From CAYGTS01 sp964352905 (GTDB lineage: Bacteria > Pseudomonadota > Gammaproteobacteria > JAHCLG01): a DNA stretch of 28,305 bases. Below are positions 8,234-15,697 of the stretch, piece by piece. The notes under the pieces are model-generated. The model was not told the DNA's origin, searched no databases, and saw nothing but the letters and a program-made list of their open reading frames with translations. The stretch covers positions 1-28,305 of the forward strand of contig CAYGTS010000018.1 in NCBI GenBank assembly GCA_964352905.1, written 5' to 3'. Position 1 is the first letter of the stretch, and each line of letters opens with the position of its first letter. The position numbers and the translations under genes are program-made.

Positions 8234-8371
8234 AAAGGCATTGATGCATAACTAATAGCTCACCCTGACAAAGCTAGCTGTCAAGGATGGCGGAGCCACC
8301 GAAGGCGAGCGAAGCGAGTCCTTGACAGCTAGCTTTGTCAGGGTGAATGTTCTTCAAGCATAAATGCCTTT
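8234..8371. repeat. Nested long inverted repeat inside the IS
   Basis: Inner arms of 28 bp pair perfectly (8260-8287 with 8319-8346, beginning TCACCCTGACAAAGC). Outer arms of 14 bp (8234-8247 with 8358-8371, AAAGGCATTGATGC) pair with one mismatch. The 31-base G+C-rich loop (8288-8318) holds its own hairpin TGGCGGAGCCA and the phrase GCGAGCGAAGCGAG. It lies directly 3' of the transposase stop codon. It could be a strong terminator or anti-readthrough hairpin, or a MITE nested in the IS. Confidence 0.85.
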
Positions 8372-8376
8372 AATGA

Positions 8377-9693
8377 TTAAAGAGTAGGAATTGCTGAAAG
8401 TTGTTGTAGCGATGCGCCCTTATAACTGAGTCGCCAAGGATGATCGGCTGAAGGTATGTGCCCTCGAGTTCTTGCATCTGATTTAAGCGTATCTACCAAC
8501 TGATTAATTTCTTTTGTAGATGCAACCTGAGTGCTTTTCTTGCGCTTTTCGTGGACAGTATATGAAAGCATTTTACCCTTATAAAGTAAGCTAATACCAT
8601 CGTTTAGATCGCGACAAACCGTGACATCAGCACCTCGCATGGTATAGCTTGGTGTGTCAGTTTTAATTTGATAAATCCTATTTTGAAAACTCACCTCTAA
8701 ATTCTTCGATATTTTTCGTGAATGTTGTTCACTAAAAATTAAATCCAATGTTTTTTCATCAGGCAATGTTTGTCGATGCGCATTAGTTTCACTGCGAGGT
8801 GATACAGTAAATTTTTGATTAAAATCTTGCATAAATTTCGGCAAAAAGGCGTTTGCTGAATTTAAATCACTGATCCCTTGTAAGCGTAGTTCTTTAACCA
8901 AACGATCTTGCAACGTTTTGTTAACGCGCTCAACACGTCCTTTTGCTTGCGGTGTATTAGCTGATATTGATTCAATACCAAGTTCTTTCATTGCTCGCCC
9001 AAATTGGGTTAGACCGCTGCCGCTCACAGGCTCTTTCGTGTTCACTTGAAAAATACCGTGTTTATCATGGTAACAAGCCAATGGGCGGCCATGCTTTTTG
9101 ATATACGTTTTGAACAATTGAAAATAACCTTGCGTTGTTTCTGCTGGTTCAAATCCTAAACCTAAAACATTACCCGTTGCATCATCAATCATCACTAATA
9201 GGCAACACGACTCTGCACGATTTTCAAACCATGCGTGCGGCGACCCATCCATTTGAACTAATTCGCCCAATGCTTCACGGCGTTCACGTTGCTGATAAAC
9301 CTTACTCGATCTGCGTTTTTTTCCCTTCCACAAATCCGCTTCAATCATCAGTTTTCACACACTTTCTTTTGATAGCTTTAAACTATTCCGCTCTAACAAT
9401 TTTTCACTTGCAAGCGTTGGGCCAAAATCTGCGTACTGTGTTTCAAGAAGCTTTAATGCCTGCTTTTTTATTTGATCATCAAGCCGATTATTGCTGGGTT
9501 TGCCGCGTTGCTTCGATATAAGGCCTTCTGCGCCACCTGATAAGTAACGTTTCTTCAGATTCCTTACTTGTCGCGTCGTTATATTAAGCAATTCAGCAGC
9601 TTCTGCTTGCCTCAACTCCTTGGAGACAGCTCGTTGAATAATCTCTAAACATTTGACTTCTTTTTGACTCATTGTAAGTATGCCGTTTGTCAT
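8377..9693 (-). pseudogene. IS1202-group (ISNCY) transposase with one in-frame stop
   Basis: Codons 1-112 encode an N-terminal helix-turn-helix region (AAELLNITTRQVRNLKKRY, about 32-50, then GLISKQRGKPSN). TGA at 9355-9357 interrupts. After KL the same frame resumes at MIEADLWKGKK and runs 323 codons as an RNase-H-like integrase core. The DDE residues are visible: D in VQMDGSPHAWF, D in CYHDKHGIFQ, and E in GRVERVNKTLQ. Relatives usually read an unbroken segment here with Arg before K-L/M-IEA, so a CGA-to-TGA change is the simplest reading. An intact product would be about 438 aa. GGGA precedes the ATG at 9693. Decay looks recent, since everything else is open. The 323-codon part should not be called as an independent gene. 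Confidence 0.85.
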
Positions 9694-9767
9694 TTTTATT
9701 CCCGCTCAATAATAAAGCGGAAATTTTAACTTTGCTCAAAGCGGAAATTACAACTTTGCTCCTACAT

Positions 9768-9782
9768 TTTTAAATAAAAACT
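9768..9782. repeat. Target-site duplication, right copy
   Basis: TTTTTAAATAAAAC then T directly follows the ACA end of the IS and matches 8124-8138 except for one A fewer in the second A-run. Confidence 0.6.
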
Positions 9783-9810
9783 TGAAATATTTATAGCAAT
9801 TAATTAATCT
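9782..9810 (+). promoter_or_regulatory. Likely promoter of the amidohydrolase gene
   Basis: TTGAAA (9782-9787), 17 bp, TAATCT (9805-9810), 30 bp upstream of the ATG at 9841. The -35 hexamer begins right at the edge of the IS target duplication, so the insertion has replaced everything upstream of the promoter. Confidence 0.5.
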
Positions 9811-9840
9811 AGTCTGCTATTTTTTAAATGGAGGTTCAGG

Positions 9841-11508
9841 ATGAAATACACCAAAATTATTCGTAATGGAACTGTGTATGATGGACAAGGTGGAAAAGGT
9901 AAACAAGTCGATATTGGCATTATTGATAATATTATTGCCAAGGTTGGCCCTGCTTTAGGTGATAATGCAAATGAAATTATCGGCGCTACCGGTAAAGTGG
10001 TTATACCCGGCTTAATAGAAACACATACACACTACGATCCTCAACTTTGCTGGGATAAATCTGCAACACCTGCTCTCGAACACGGCGTCACAACGATCAT
10101 TATGGGTAACTGCTCTATCAGTCTTGCTCCGGTAGCAGCAGATGGGCCTGAAAAAATTACCAAATTATTTGCGCGCATAGAAGATCTTAGAAAAGATTTT
10201 TTTGACGCCGCCGTTCCTTATACCTGGCAATCATTCCCTGACTATCTCAACTGGTTAAAATCCTCTATCAACATCAATGTCGGTGCTGTTGTTGGTCACA
10301 CTAATTTAAGGCATTCTGTTATGGGTAAGGAAGCGCAACAACGCCCTGCCACACAAGATGAAATCAACAAAATGTGTATTGCGCTAGGAGACGCAATTGA
10401 TGCCGGTGCTTTTGGTATTTCAACTGCCTATGATCATATTCGTGATGAACTTAATATCCCGGTTGCAAGTGCCTTTGCTAACAATTCAGAACGCGTTGCA
10501 TTAGCGCAAACATTAACACAACATGGGCGGCGTTTTTATCAATGCAATGTCAATCCAATCAATGAGACGCTACGATTGCAACAGTTTGAAGAATTAGCCG
10601 AAATTGCTAACCGTAGTAAAGCCGTTTGCTCCGCTCTAGGTATAATGGAAAATCCAATTTATCCAGGTTCATGGCAGATAGAGCTTGGCATGTTAAATAA
10701 ATTGAATCAACATGCTGGAGGACGCTTATGCGCTGAAACACAAGTGCGCCCTCTTGATATGAAATTCCGACTTTCACGCAGTTGGATCGCTGCATTTTAT
10801 CTTCCAAACTGGGCTAAGATTATGCTCTCGCCGATTGAACAACGTATCGAAATGTTTGGAACACCTTCGCTTAGATCTGCTTTACGTGCTGATTTGGAAC
10901 CCTATCTGGCAGTAATAGGAAATGTTAAGGTTTTAGCATCTCAATCTAAAGACAATAAAAACTATATTGGTCAAACGCTGCTAGAAATTTCAAAACAAAA
11001 TAAAATACATGTCGCCGACGCTATGATTGATATTGCATTACGTGATGGACTTGAAACATTATTCGATTGGTCAAATGTTTTTCATGCAAACCCAGAAGTG
11101 GTGTGCGCCATACTCCAAGATCCTAATATTCTTCTTGGCGGCTCGGATGCCGGGGCACATGTCGCACAATTTTGTGGGGAAGGCGATGGCCTTTATATGC
11201 TGAGTAAGTTTTCTCGTGATCTTGGCATTATTGCATTTGAAAAAGCTGTTGCGCTACTCACTGGAGAAATTGCCGAGCGCCTTGCTATACATAAAAGAGG
11301 AAAAATCCTCGAGGATTATTATGCTGATCTCGTTATCCTTGATTTAAAAAGTTTAGCTCGTGGTGATGAGTTTTTAGTTTCTGATCTACCGAATGGTGGA
11401 TCACGATATATGCGTAAATCAAGCGGCGTAGAAAAAACCATCGTAAATGGGAAAACTGTATGGGATGGCTCCGATTACATTACAATGAATGCAGGAAAAT
11501 TTATTTAA
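9841..11508 (+). CDS. N-acyl-D-amino-acid deacylase-like amidohydrolase
   Basis: A 555-aa cytosolic enzyme of the amidohydrolase superfamily (Amidohydro_3, D-aminoacylase/D-glutamate deacylase group). It starts with the N-terminal beta-sandwich (IIRNGTVYDGQG...GKVVIPGLIE), then the metal motif HTHYD (H62, H64), then GNCSISLAP with C91 at the position where D-aminoacylases use a metal-bridging Cys, and GGSDAGAH with catalytic-type D436. It closes with the sandwich strands ILEDYYADLVIL and KTIVNGKTVWDG. The central His ligands of classic D-aminoacylase (HxR-type motifs) are not evident, as in the longer subfamily common in actinobacteria and sphingomonads, so the substrate may differ. GGAGG precedes the ATG by 6 bases. 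It lies just outside the biosynthetic arm at 11595 on the same strand and could deacylate a protected intermediate. Confidence 0.82.
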   Translation: MKYTKIIRNGTVYDGQGGKGKQVDIGIIDNIIAKVGPALGDNANEIIGATGKVVIPGLIETHTHYDPQLCWDKSATPALEHGVTTIIMGNCSISLAPVAADGPEKITKLFARIEDLRKDFFDAAVPYTWQSFPDYLNWLKSSININVGAVVGHTNLRHSVMGKEAQQRPATQDEINKMCIALGDAIDAGAFGISTAYDHIRDELNIPVASAFANNSERVALAQTLTQHGRRFYQCNVNPINETLRLQQFEELAEIANRSKAVCSALGIMENPIYPGSWQIELGMLNKLNQHAGGRLCAETQVRPLDMKFRLSRSWIAAFYLPNWAKIMLSPIEQRIEMFGTPSLRSALRADLEPYLAVIGNVKVLASQSKDNKNYIGQTLLEISKQNKIHVADAMIDIALRDGLETLFDWSNVFHANPEVVCAILQDPNILLGGSDAGAHVAQFCGEGDGLYMLSKFSRDLGIIAFEKAVALLTGEIAERLAIHKRGKILEDYYADLVILDLKSLARGDEFLVSDLPNGGSRYMRKSSGVEKTIVNGKTVWDGSDYITMNAGKFI

Positions 11509-11515
11509 AAGAAGT

Positions 11516-11580
11516 GTAACTACTCACCCTGTAGATGAACGTTCTTGGTAAATATAAAATTAAAGAGTATGTGCAGATAC
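11516..11580 (+). repeat. MITE-like element, copy 4 (short form)
   Basis: 65 bp: GTAACTACTCACCCTGTAG at the left, core GAACGTTCTTGGTAAATAT, right end GTATCTGCACATAC on the other strand (a worn version of the usual end). The flanking octamers AAAGAAGT and AAAGGAAT agree at 6 of 8 positions, possibly a decayed target duplication. It forms most of the DNA between the amidohydrolase and HDO genes. Confidence 0.7.
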
Positions 11581-11594
11581 AAAGGAATATTAAA

Positions 11595-12332
11595 ATGACT
11601 TCAGCAGAAACACAGTTAAATGAAATTGAAAATGCCATTGCCCAAAAATGGCAAGTAATATTAAAAAATTCTATTCTTGTACGTGAGATTATGGATGGAA
11701 AGTTAACTAAAGAACTTTATGCTCTCTATATGATTGAGACTTACCACTATACCGCTCACAATGCTCTCAATCAAGCAACTGTAGGGATCAAGCATGCGAT
11801 GAAAAATGCTGTTTATGCAAAATTCTGCTTTGAGCATGCTTCTGAGGAAACCGGCCACGAAAAAATGGCGCTACATGATATAAGGGCTTTGGGAATTTTA
11901 TATGATCAACATAATTTACCACTACCATTGCCAGAAACTGAAACTCTCATTGGGTATCTTTATTGGATCTCAGCAAATGGTAATCCCTATCGGCGACTGG
12001 GCTATAGTTTATGGGCAGAAAATGTATATCAGCATATCAACCCTCTGCTTACAAAAATACAATCTACGCTAAATTTGACAGATTCACAGCTCACTTTTTT
12101 TCATGCACATTCAAAAATTGATGATCAGCATATCAAGCAAGTTCGCCAAATGATTTTATATACATGCAAAAAGGATGAAGACTGGCAAGCATTAAAAAAT
12201 GTTGCACTCACCAGCCTAGAGTTAACAAAACAAATGCTCGATGGTATATATCTTGACTATCAAAGCTTAATTAATGGTGAGTCATCTCGTCATGAATCAT
12301 TGTTATGTTTTAATGATGTAACGCAAGCTTAA
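11595..12332 (+). CDS. Heme-oxygenase-like diiron oxidase (HDO; TenA/CADD-like fold)
   Basis: A 245-aa soluble protein of the iron-containing HDO superfamily (relatives include CADD, UndA and BesC). The helical bundle carries a full candidate ligand set: E48 (MIETYHY), E85 with H88 (EETGHE), E142 (WAENVYQH), then H172, D176 and H179 in the signature HxxxDxxH (HSKIDDQH). In the family such enzymes use O2 and iron to cut C-C or C-N bonds, desaturate, or turn an amino acid or fatty acid into a new product; the substrate here is unknown. The start at 11595 is chosen because AAAGGAAT lies just upstream, whereas the longer frame reads through repeat DNA. It heads the plus-strand arm with DUF3419 and a 2OG oxygenase. 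Confidence 0.82.
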   Translation: MTSAETQLNEIENAIAQKWQVILKNSILVREIMDGKLTKELYALYMIETYHYTAHNALNQATVGIKHAMKNAVYAKFCFEHASEETGHEKMALHDIRALGILYDQHNLPLPLPETETLIGYLYWISANGNPYRRLGYSLWAENVYQHINPLLTKIQSTLNLTDSQLTFFHAHSKIDDQHIKQVRQMILYTCKKDEDWQALKNVALTSLELTKQMLDGIYLDYQSLINGESSRHESLLCFNDVTQA

Positions 12333-12446
12333 GTGCTCACCCATTTAACTTAATATTTACCAAGAACGTTCAACCCCCCGGCTTCGCGGGTATGTTTGGC
12401 GATAAAAACATTCTTGCAAAAACGGGTGGATCCATATAAGTTATAC
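12333..12446 (-). repeat. MITE-like element, copy 5
   Basis: It begins just after the HDO stop with GTGCTCACCC (the family end lacking a few bases). It carries on the minus strand the core GAACGTTCTTGGTAAATAT and the segment TTTTTATCGCCAAACAT, shared with copy 2, plus a CCCCGGCTTCGCGGG-type hairpin at 12375-12390. The right end is worn. A possible promoter (TTGCAA 12414-12419, TATAAG 12435-12440, short 15-bp spacer) may feed the next gene. Confidence 0.65.
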
Positions 12447-12463
12447 GTAAGGAACCAATTATC

Positions 12464-13540
12464 ATGGCATATTTTTCTGCTCTTAATTACTCACTTGGAG
12501 AAGAAGATTCTATGCCTGAATATCATATTCTTAAAACATTTTCTAAACCAACTATTCTTAGCGTAACTGGGAGTGGCTCTAGAATTATCCCATTATTAGC
12601 CTGCCATCCACAAAAACTAACCTGTATTGATATTTCTCCCTGGCAACTGGCTATAACTGCATTGCGCCTAGGTGCGCTGGCAAAACTTGATTACCCTGAT
12701 TATCTAATGTTCATGGGATACCATCCTGGAATGGATAGTATTAGACGAAAAAAAGTATTTAATAGTTTAAATATAACCAAAAAATTCCGAGAACAAGCCA
12801 AGATACTGCTAAGCAAAGTTGAATGGACCGCGCCACTGTATATTGGTCGTTTTGAGTATATGCTTCATAAGCTCTATAAAATAAATACTTTCATAACGCG
12901 TGCGCAAGCTAGGGGTATTTTTGAGTGTGACACTATAGAGAAACAACAGCACTACTATGCAACAAAATTTCCCAGAAAACGTTGGGCAATGGTAATAAAA
13001 TTGTTGGGGAACGCTACTGTGCTAAATAGCCTTTTATATCATGGTGAATTTCCTCGCAATAACATGGGCATACGCACAAGTAAATTTTATAGCCAAATTT
13101 TTGATCAATTATTTAAAAATACACTTGCGCGAAAAAGCTTTTTCTTACAAATGCTTTTTTTTGGAAAAATAAATTTTGAAGAGGCGTTTTGTGGCGAGGC
13201 AAATCAAGATATTTTCTTATCAGCGCAATCTGCACAAAGGGATTGCGAGATTCAATTTCAGCAAGGTTCTATTTCTGAACTTATCAAACAGGATAATCAG
13301 TTTAATTTTCTATCACTTTCCGATGTCCCATCATTTTTATCTGATAATGATGCAAGAAAAATCTTGCAGCAATTACGGGCACATCTAACTTGTGGTGGAA
13401 TATTAGTGTTTCGTTCACATTTACGGCATATCAAGCCGATTAGTTATGGCTATTTAGATGTTAGCTCTCACTTTAAACCGGTAACCGATCTTGAAACAAG
13501 TGGACTTTGGCGTTTCTCGATTTTTAAAAAGGAAAATTAA
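12464..13540 (+). CDS. DUF3419 / BtaA-like S-adenosylmethionine aminocarboxypropyl transferase
   Basis: A 358-aa protein of the DUF3419 family, whose known member BtaA moves the 3-amino-3-carboxypropyl group of SAM onto diacylglycerol to form the homoserine ether of betaine lipids. Family marks seen are the N-terminal FSALNYSLGEED, the SAM-binding Rossmann start ILSVTGSGSR (31-40) with IDISPWQ (55-61), the middle GEFPRNNMGIR region, and a C-terminal methyltransferase-like strand (GGILVFRSHLRH). The ribosome site (AAGGAACC) is 9 bases from the ATG. It is one base away from the next gene, a 2OG oxygenase, so they are translated together. No BtaB-like N-methyltransferase is present, so a soluble amino-acid product is at least as likely as betaine lipid. 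Confidence 0.8.
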   Translation: MAYFSALNYSLGEEDSMPEYHILKTFSKPTILSVTGSGSRIIPLLACHPQKLTCIDISPWQLAITALRLGALAKLDYPDYLMFMGYHPGMDSIRRKKVFNSLNITKKFREQAKILLSKVEWTAPLYIGRFEYMLHKLYKINTFITRAQARGIFECDTIEKQQHYYATKFPRKRWAMVIKLLGNATVLNSLLYHGEFPRNNMGIRTSKFYSQIFDQLFKNTLARKSFFLQMLFFGKINFEEAFCGEANQDIFLSAQSAQRDCEIQFQQGSISELIKQDNQFNFLSLSDVPSFLSDNDARKILQQLRAHLTCGGILVFRSHLRHIKPISYGYLDVSSHFKPVTDLETSGLWRFSIFKKEN

Positions 13541-13541
13541 T

Positions 13542-14402
13542 ATGTCAAAAGTAATGGCTCAATTAAATTATGACTTTAATACTAAACAATTAATTCATGT
13601 GATGAATAGCATAACGGATCATTACGAAACTGATGCTGGTTACAGTGGTGAGGGTCATAAAAACTGGAAATCAAAAGTACTTTATTCTCAAAAAAATGGC
13701 ATGACAAAAAACATTGATAAACAACCCGTCATCGATGAGCTCATGGTTAATACTGGTTTAACTTTTTTATTAATACGCTACATGAAACTTTCTCCAGGTG
13801 GTATCATCAATAAGCATGCCGATTCATTTCTTACAGGAAGCATTGCGCGTATTCATATTCCAGTTTGCACACATCCAGATGCGCATCTCTTTATTGATGA
13901 TGAACGATGCAATTGGAGTGCGGGGCAACTTTGGTTTGGGGATTTTTCTAAAGTGCATTGGGGATATAATAACAGTAATATTGAAAGAATCCACCTTGTC
14001 ATGGATGTAGAACTAAACCATCATTTTCTTACATTGTTGAATCAAAACGATGTGAAAAGCTTACTCATGCAACGAATAGCGAGTTCGCAAGAAAACCCAA
14101 TTGATCCTATCACGCTCAAACGTTTCTGTGTTGAATTAAAATTTCCACCTAAATTTTATTTACCAGGATTTGGCAATCAAACTTTAGATCGTAATACGGC
14201 AGCTAAAATTATTGTCTATGGACGTGAGTTAATATTAACCCTGAATGATCAACCAATGTTAAGAGCAATTCCAATTTTATCAGATACAATTAGCTTAGTT
14301 GGATTACCTTATGAGGTAAATTTGCAATATTACTTTGAAAAAAATCAAATAAAAAAGGTCTCTTTAAATATTCCAACACATTCGCTACAAATTGCATTAT
14401 GA
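13542..14402 (+). CDS. 2OG/Fe(II) oxygenase, aspartyl/asparaginyl beta-hydroxylase family
   Basis: A 286-aa protein of the Asp/Asn beta-hydroxylase family (which also includes L-proline cis-4-hydroxylase). Iron and cosubstrate motifs: H92 and D94 in KHADSF, R103 and H105 in ARIHIPV, the second iron His H139 in FSKVHWGYNN, and R149 in ERIHLVMD for 2-oxoglutarate. The HxD rather than HxG fits free amino acid hydroxylases better than the human AspH type. The C-terminal third (about 190-286) has no assigned domain. The start at 13542 is one base after the DUF3419 stop, with AAAAAGG upstream inside that gene. Likely role: hydroxylation of the amino-acid-like product of the preceding enzymes (inference). 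Confidence 0.83.
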   Translation: MSKVMAQLNYDFNTKQLIHVMNSITDHYETDAGYSGEGHKNWKSKVLYSQKNGMTKNIDKQPVIDELMVNTGLTFLLIRYMKLSPGGIINKHADSFLTGSIARIHIPVCTHPDAHLFIDDERCNWSAGQLWFGDFSKVHWGYNNSNIERIHLVMDVELNHHFLTLLNQNDVKSLLMQRIASSQENPIDPITLKRFCVELKFPPKFYLPGFGNQTLDRNTAAKIIVYGRELILTLNDQPMLRAIPILSDTISLVGLPYEVNLQYYFEKNQIKKVSLNIPTHSLQIAL

Positions 14403-14479
14403 GCAAAAATTATATGAATCATAAAAATTTGCCAGTTCGAAAGGAGTGACAAACTGATCTACAATTGATGCAAGCTATG

Positions 14480-15697
14480 TTATACAACTTCTGACATGTA
14501 AGCTTTTTTTTTTAGTTTAAGGAATAAATGTTTAATTCTATTTATTAGTTGATTATTCATGTTCACATCTTCAGCCTTAAAACAAACTCTCGCTACTCGT
14601 TCATAATAACCTGTTGCAGGTTCAATCTGATCACCTGCTTTAAAATGACTTTTTATATAAAGTATATTCTGATTTGCTAAACTAACATCTTGAAAAAAAT
14701 TTTTCATTACACATTTTGGTAACAGGAGAAATTGTACACTGACAATTGGATTATTTTTAATCTTTAAAACAGGTTTAGCAGCATTTGCAAGATAGTTAAA
14801 ATAGTCACGGAATACTAAGCTTCCCATTGACTCTTGGATTAAGTCTGTTATAAAACCACCGGCAAAGCGTGTATGAGCCTCAATCACTTCTATATAATTT
14901 TCTTTATATTTAAATTCAACATGAAATGGGCATAAAAACATTTCGAGAGAAGAAAATATCTTAGGCAATTCCCGCTCTAGTAAAGGTCTTAATGTGTGAT
15001 CAGAAAAAAAGCTGTGTCCCTCTTCAACAAAATAGGGTTTTTCAGAAGTTCTTTTTTCTGTTACACCATATAGATACACGTTACCATCAAGAATCAAACC
15101 TTCAGCACTAAATTCGGGACCATTAATATACTCTTCTAATAAAACTTCAACTTGATCTTTTGAGTAAAAATTCTGTCTTAATCGTTCAATATATCTGTCT
15201 ATTTGTTCTTCTTTTTCTATAAGCTGTACACCAATACTCCCTACTAAATTAACCGGTTTAACAATAGCAGGAAAGCCAAAATTCACAAGTTCAGACTTTA
15301 AATTTTTGATCAAGACTTTACAAAATTTAATCTTTGTCAAATTACTTTCAGCCAATCTTATGCGCATATGATATTTATTCACAGAAAGCATTTCATTAGC
15401 AACAAAATGTCCTCTTAATAGTAAATTTTCTCGAGTTTTTGCCGCAGTCAATAACCCTAGTTCAGCAAAAGAAATAACATGATTGATTTTGTGTGATTTT
15501 ACAAATTTTTCAATCATTTCAGAGTCAAAAGGATCAGCGTCAATATAGTGGACATTTTCCGATCGATCATCTGCTGTGATATTTTCGATCTTTTTTTTGT
15601 CAAAAAAATAAAAATCATAAGGCAGCTGTGAAGCTTGTTGCAGAATCGGTTTTAAATTTTCAATATTATACGGTAGATGAATAATTCCGAATTTCAT
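14480..15697 (-). CDS. ATP-grasp ligase (L-amino acid ligase-like)
   Basis: A 405-aa ATP-grasp enzyme. An N-terminal pre-ATP-grasp Rossmann domain (1-115) is followed by the ATP-grasp fold: K147 in AIVKPVNLVGSIGV, the hinge VEVLLEEYINGPEFSAEG (183-200), and the metal-binding end FHVEFKY...IEVIEAHTRFAGGF with E261, E273 and R277. The usual Asn between the last Glu and Arg is His275. The C-terminal part resembles that of carboxylate-amine ligases such as BacD or RizA types. It would join an amino acid to another amine, releasing ADP and phosphate. The start at 15697 follows GGGAAGA; it overlaps the MFS gene by 32 bp. It is the last gene of the minus-strand operon. No clear terminator follows; 14403-14479 between the convergent genes shows nothing else. 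Confidence 0.85.
   Translation of the reverse strand: MKFGIIHLPYNIENLKPILQQASQLPYDFYFFDKKKIENITADDRSENVHYIDADPFDSEMIEKFVKSHKINHVISFAELGLLTAAKTRENLLLRGHFVANEMLSVNKYHMRIRLAESNLTKIKFCKVLIKNLKSELVNFGFPAIVKPVNLVGSIGVQLIEKEEQIDRYIERLRQNFYSKDQVEVLLEEYINGPEFSAEGLILDGNVYLYGVTEKRTSEKPYFVEEGHSFFSDHTLRPLLERELPKIFSSLEMFLCPFHVEFKYKENYIEVIEAHTRFAGGFITDLIQESMGSLVFRDYFNYLANAAKPVLKIKNNPIVSVQFLLLPKCVMKNFFQDVSLANQNILYIKSHFKAGDQIEPATGYYERVARVCFKAEDVNMNNQLINRIKHLFLKLKKKAYMSEVV

Larger units (their letters stand above)
8139..9767 (-). mobile_element. IS1202-group (ISNCY) insertion sequence
   Basis: A 1,629-bp element with TGT...ACA ends. Each 54-bp terminal repeat (8139-8192, 9714-9767) is a tandem pair of 24-25 bp units of the form GAGCAAAGTTNNAATTTCC followed by a CTTT-rich tail: left units 8144-8168 and 8169-8192, right units 9714-9738 and 9739-9762. 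These are probable paired transposase-binding sites. The transposase gene runs leftward and carries one stop codon. Between the transposase stop and the left terminal repeat is a palindrome-rich non-coding stretch (8195-8372). Confidence 0.87.

Noticed and set aside
8234..8371. CRISPR or attC-type array
   Set aside because: There is only one pair of inverted arms, with no regularly spaced direct repeats and no cas or integrase genes nearby.
9340..9370. Programmed -1 frameshift in the IS transposase
   Set aside because: Both halves are in the same frame, so a stop codon rather than a frameshift separates them; no slippery run is needed.
9135..9521. 128-codon plus-strand ORF across the transposase
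   Set aside because: It is antisense to the well-supported IS1202-group transposase and shows no family features or ribosome site.
11535..11594. Twenty extra N-terminal residues for the HDO protein
   Set aside because: They are encoded by the mobile repeat, and a ribosome site sits before the ATG at 11595.
14403..14479. Terminator between the convergent arms
   Set aside because: No convincing stem followed by a T-run is seen in this 77-bp gap.
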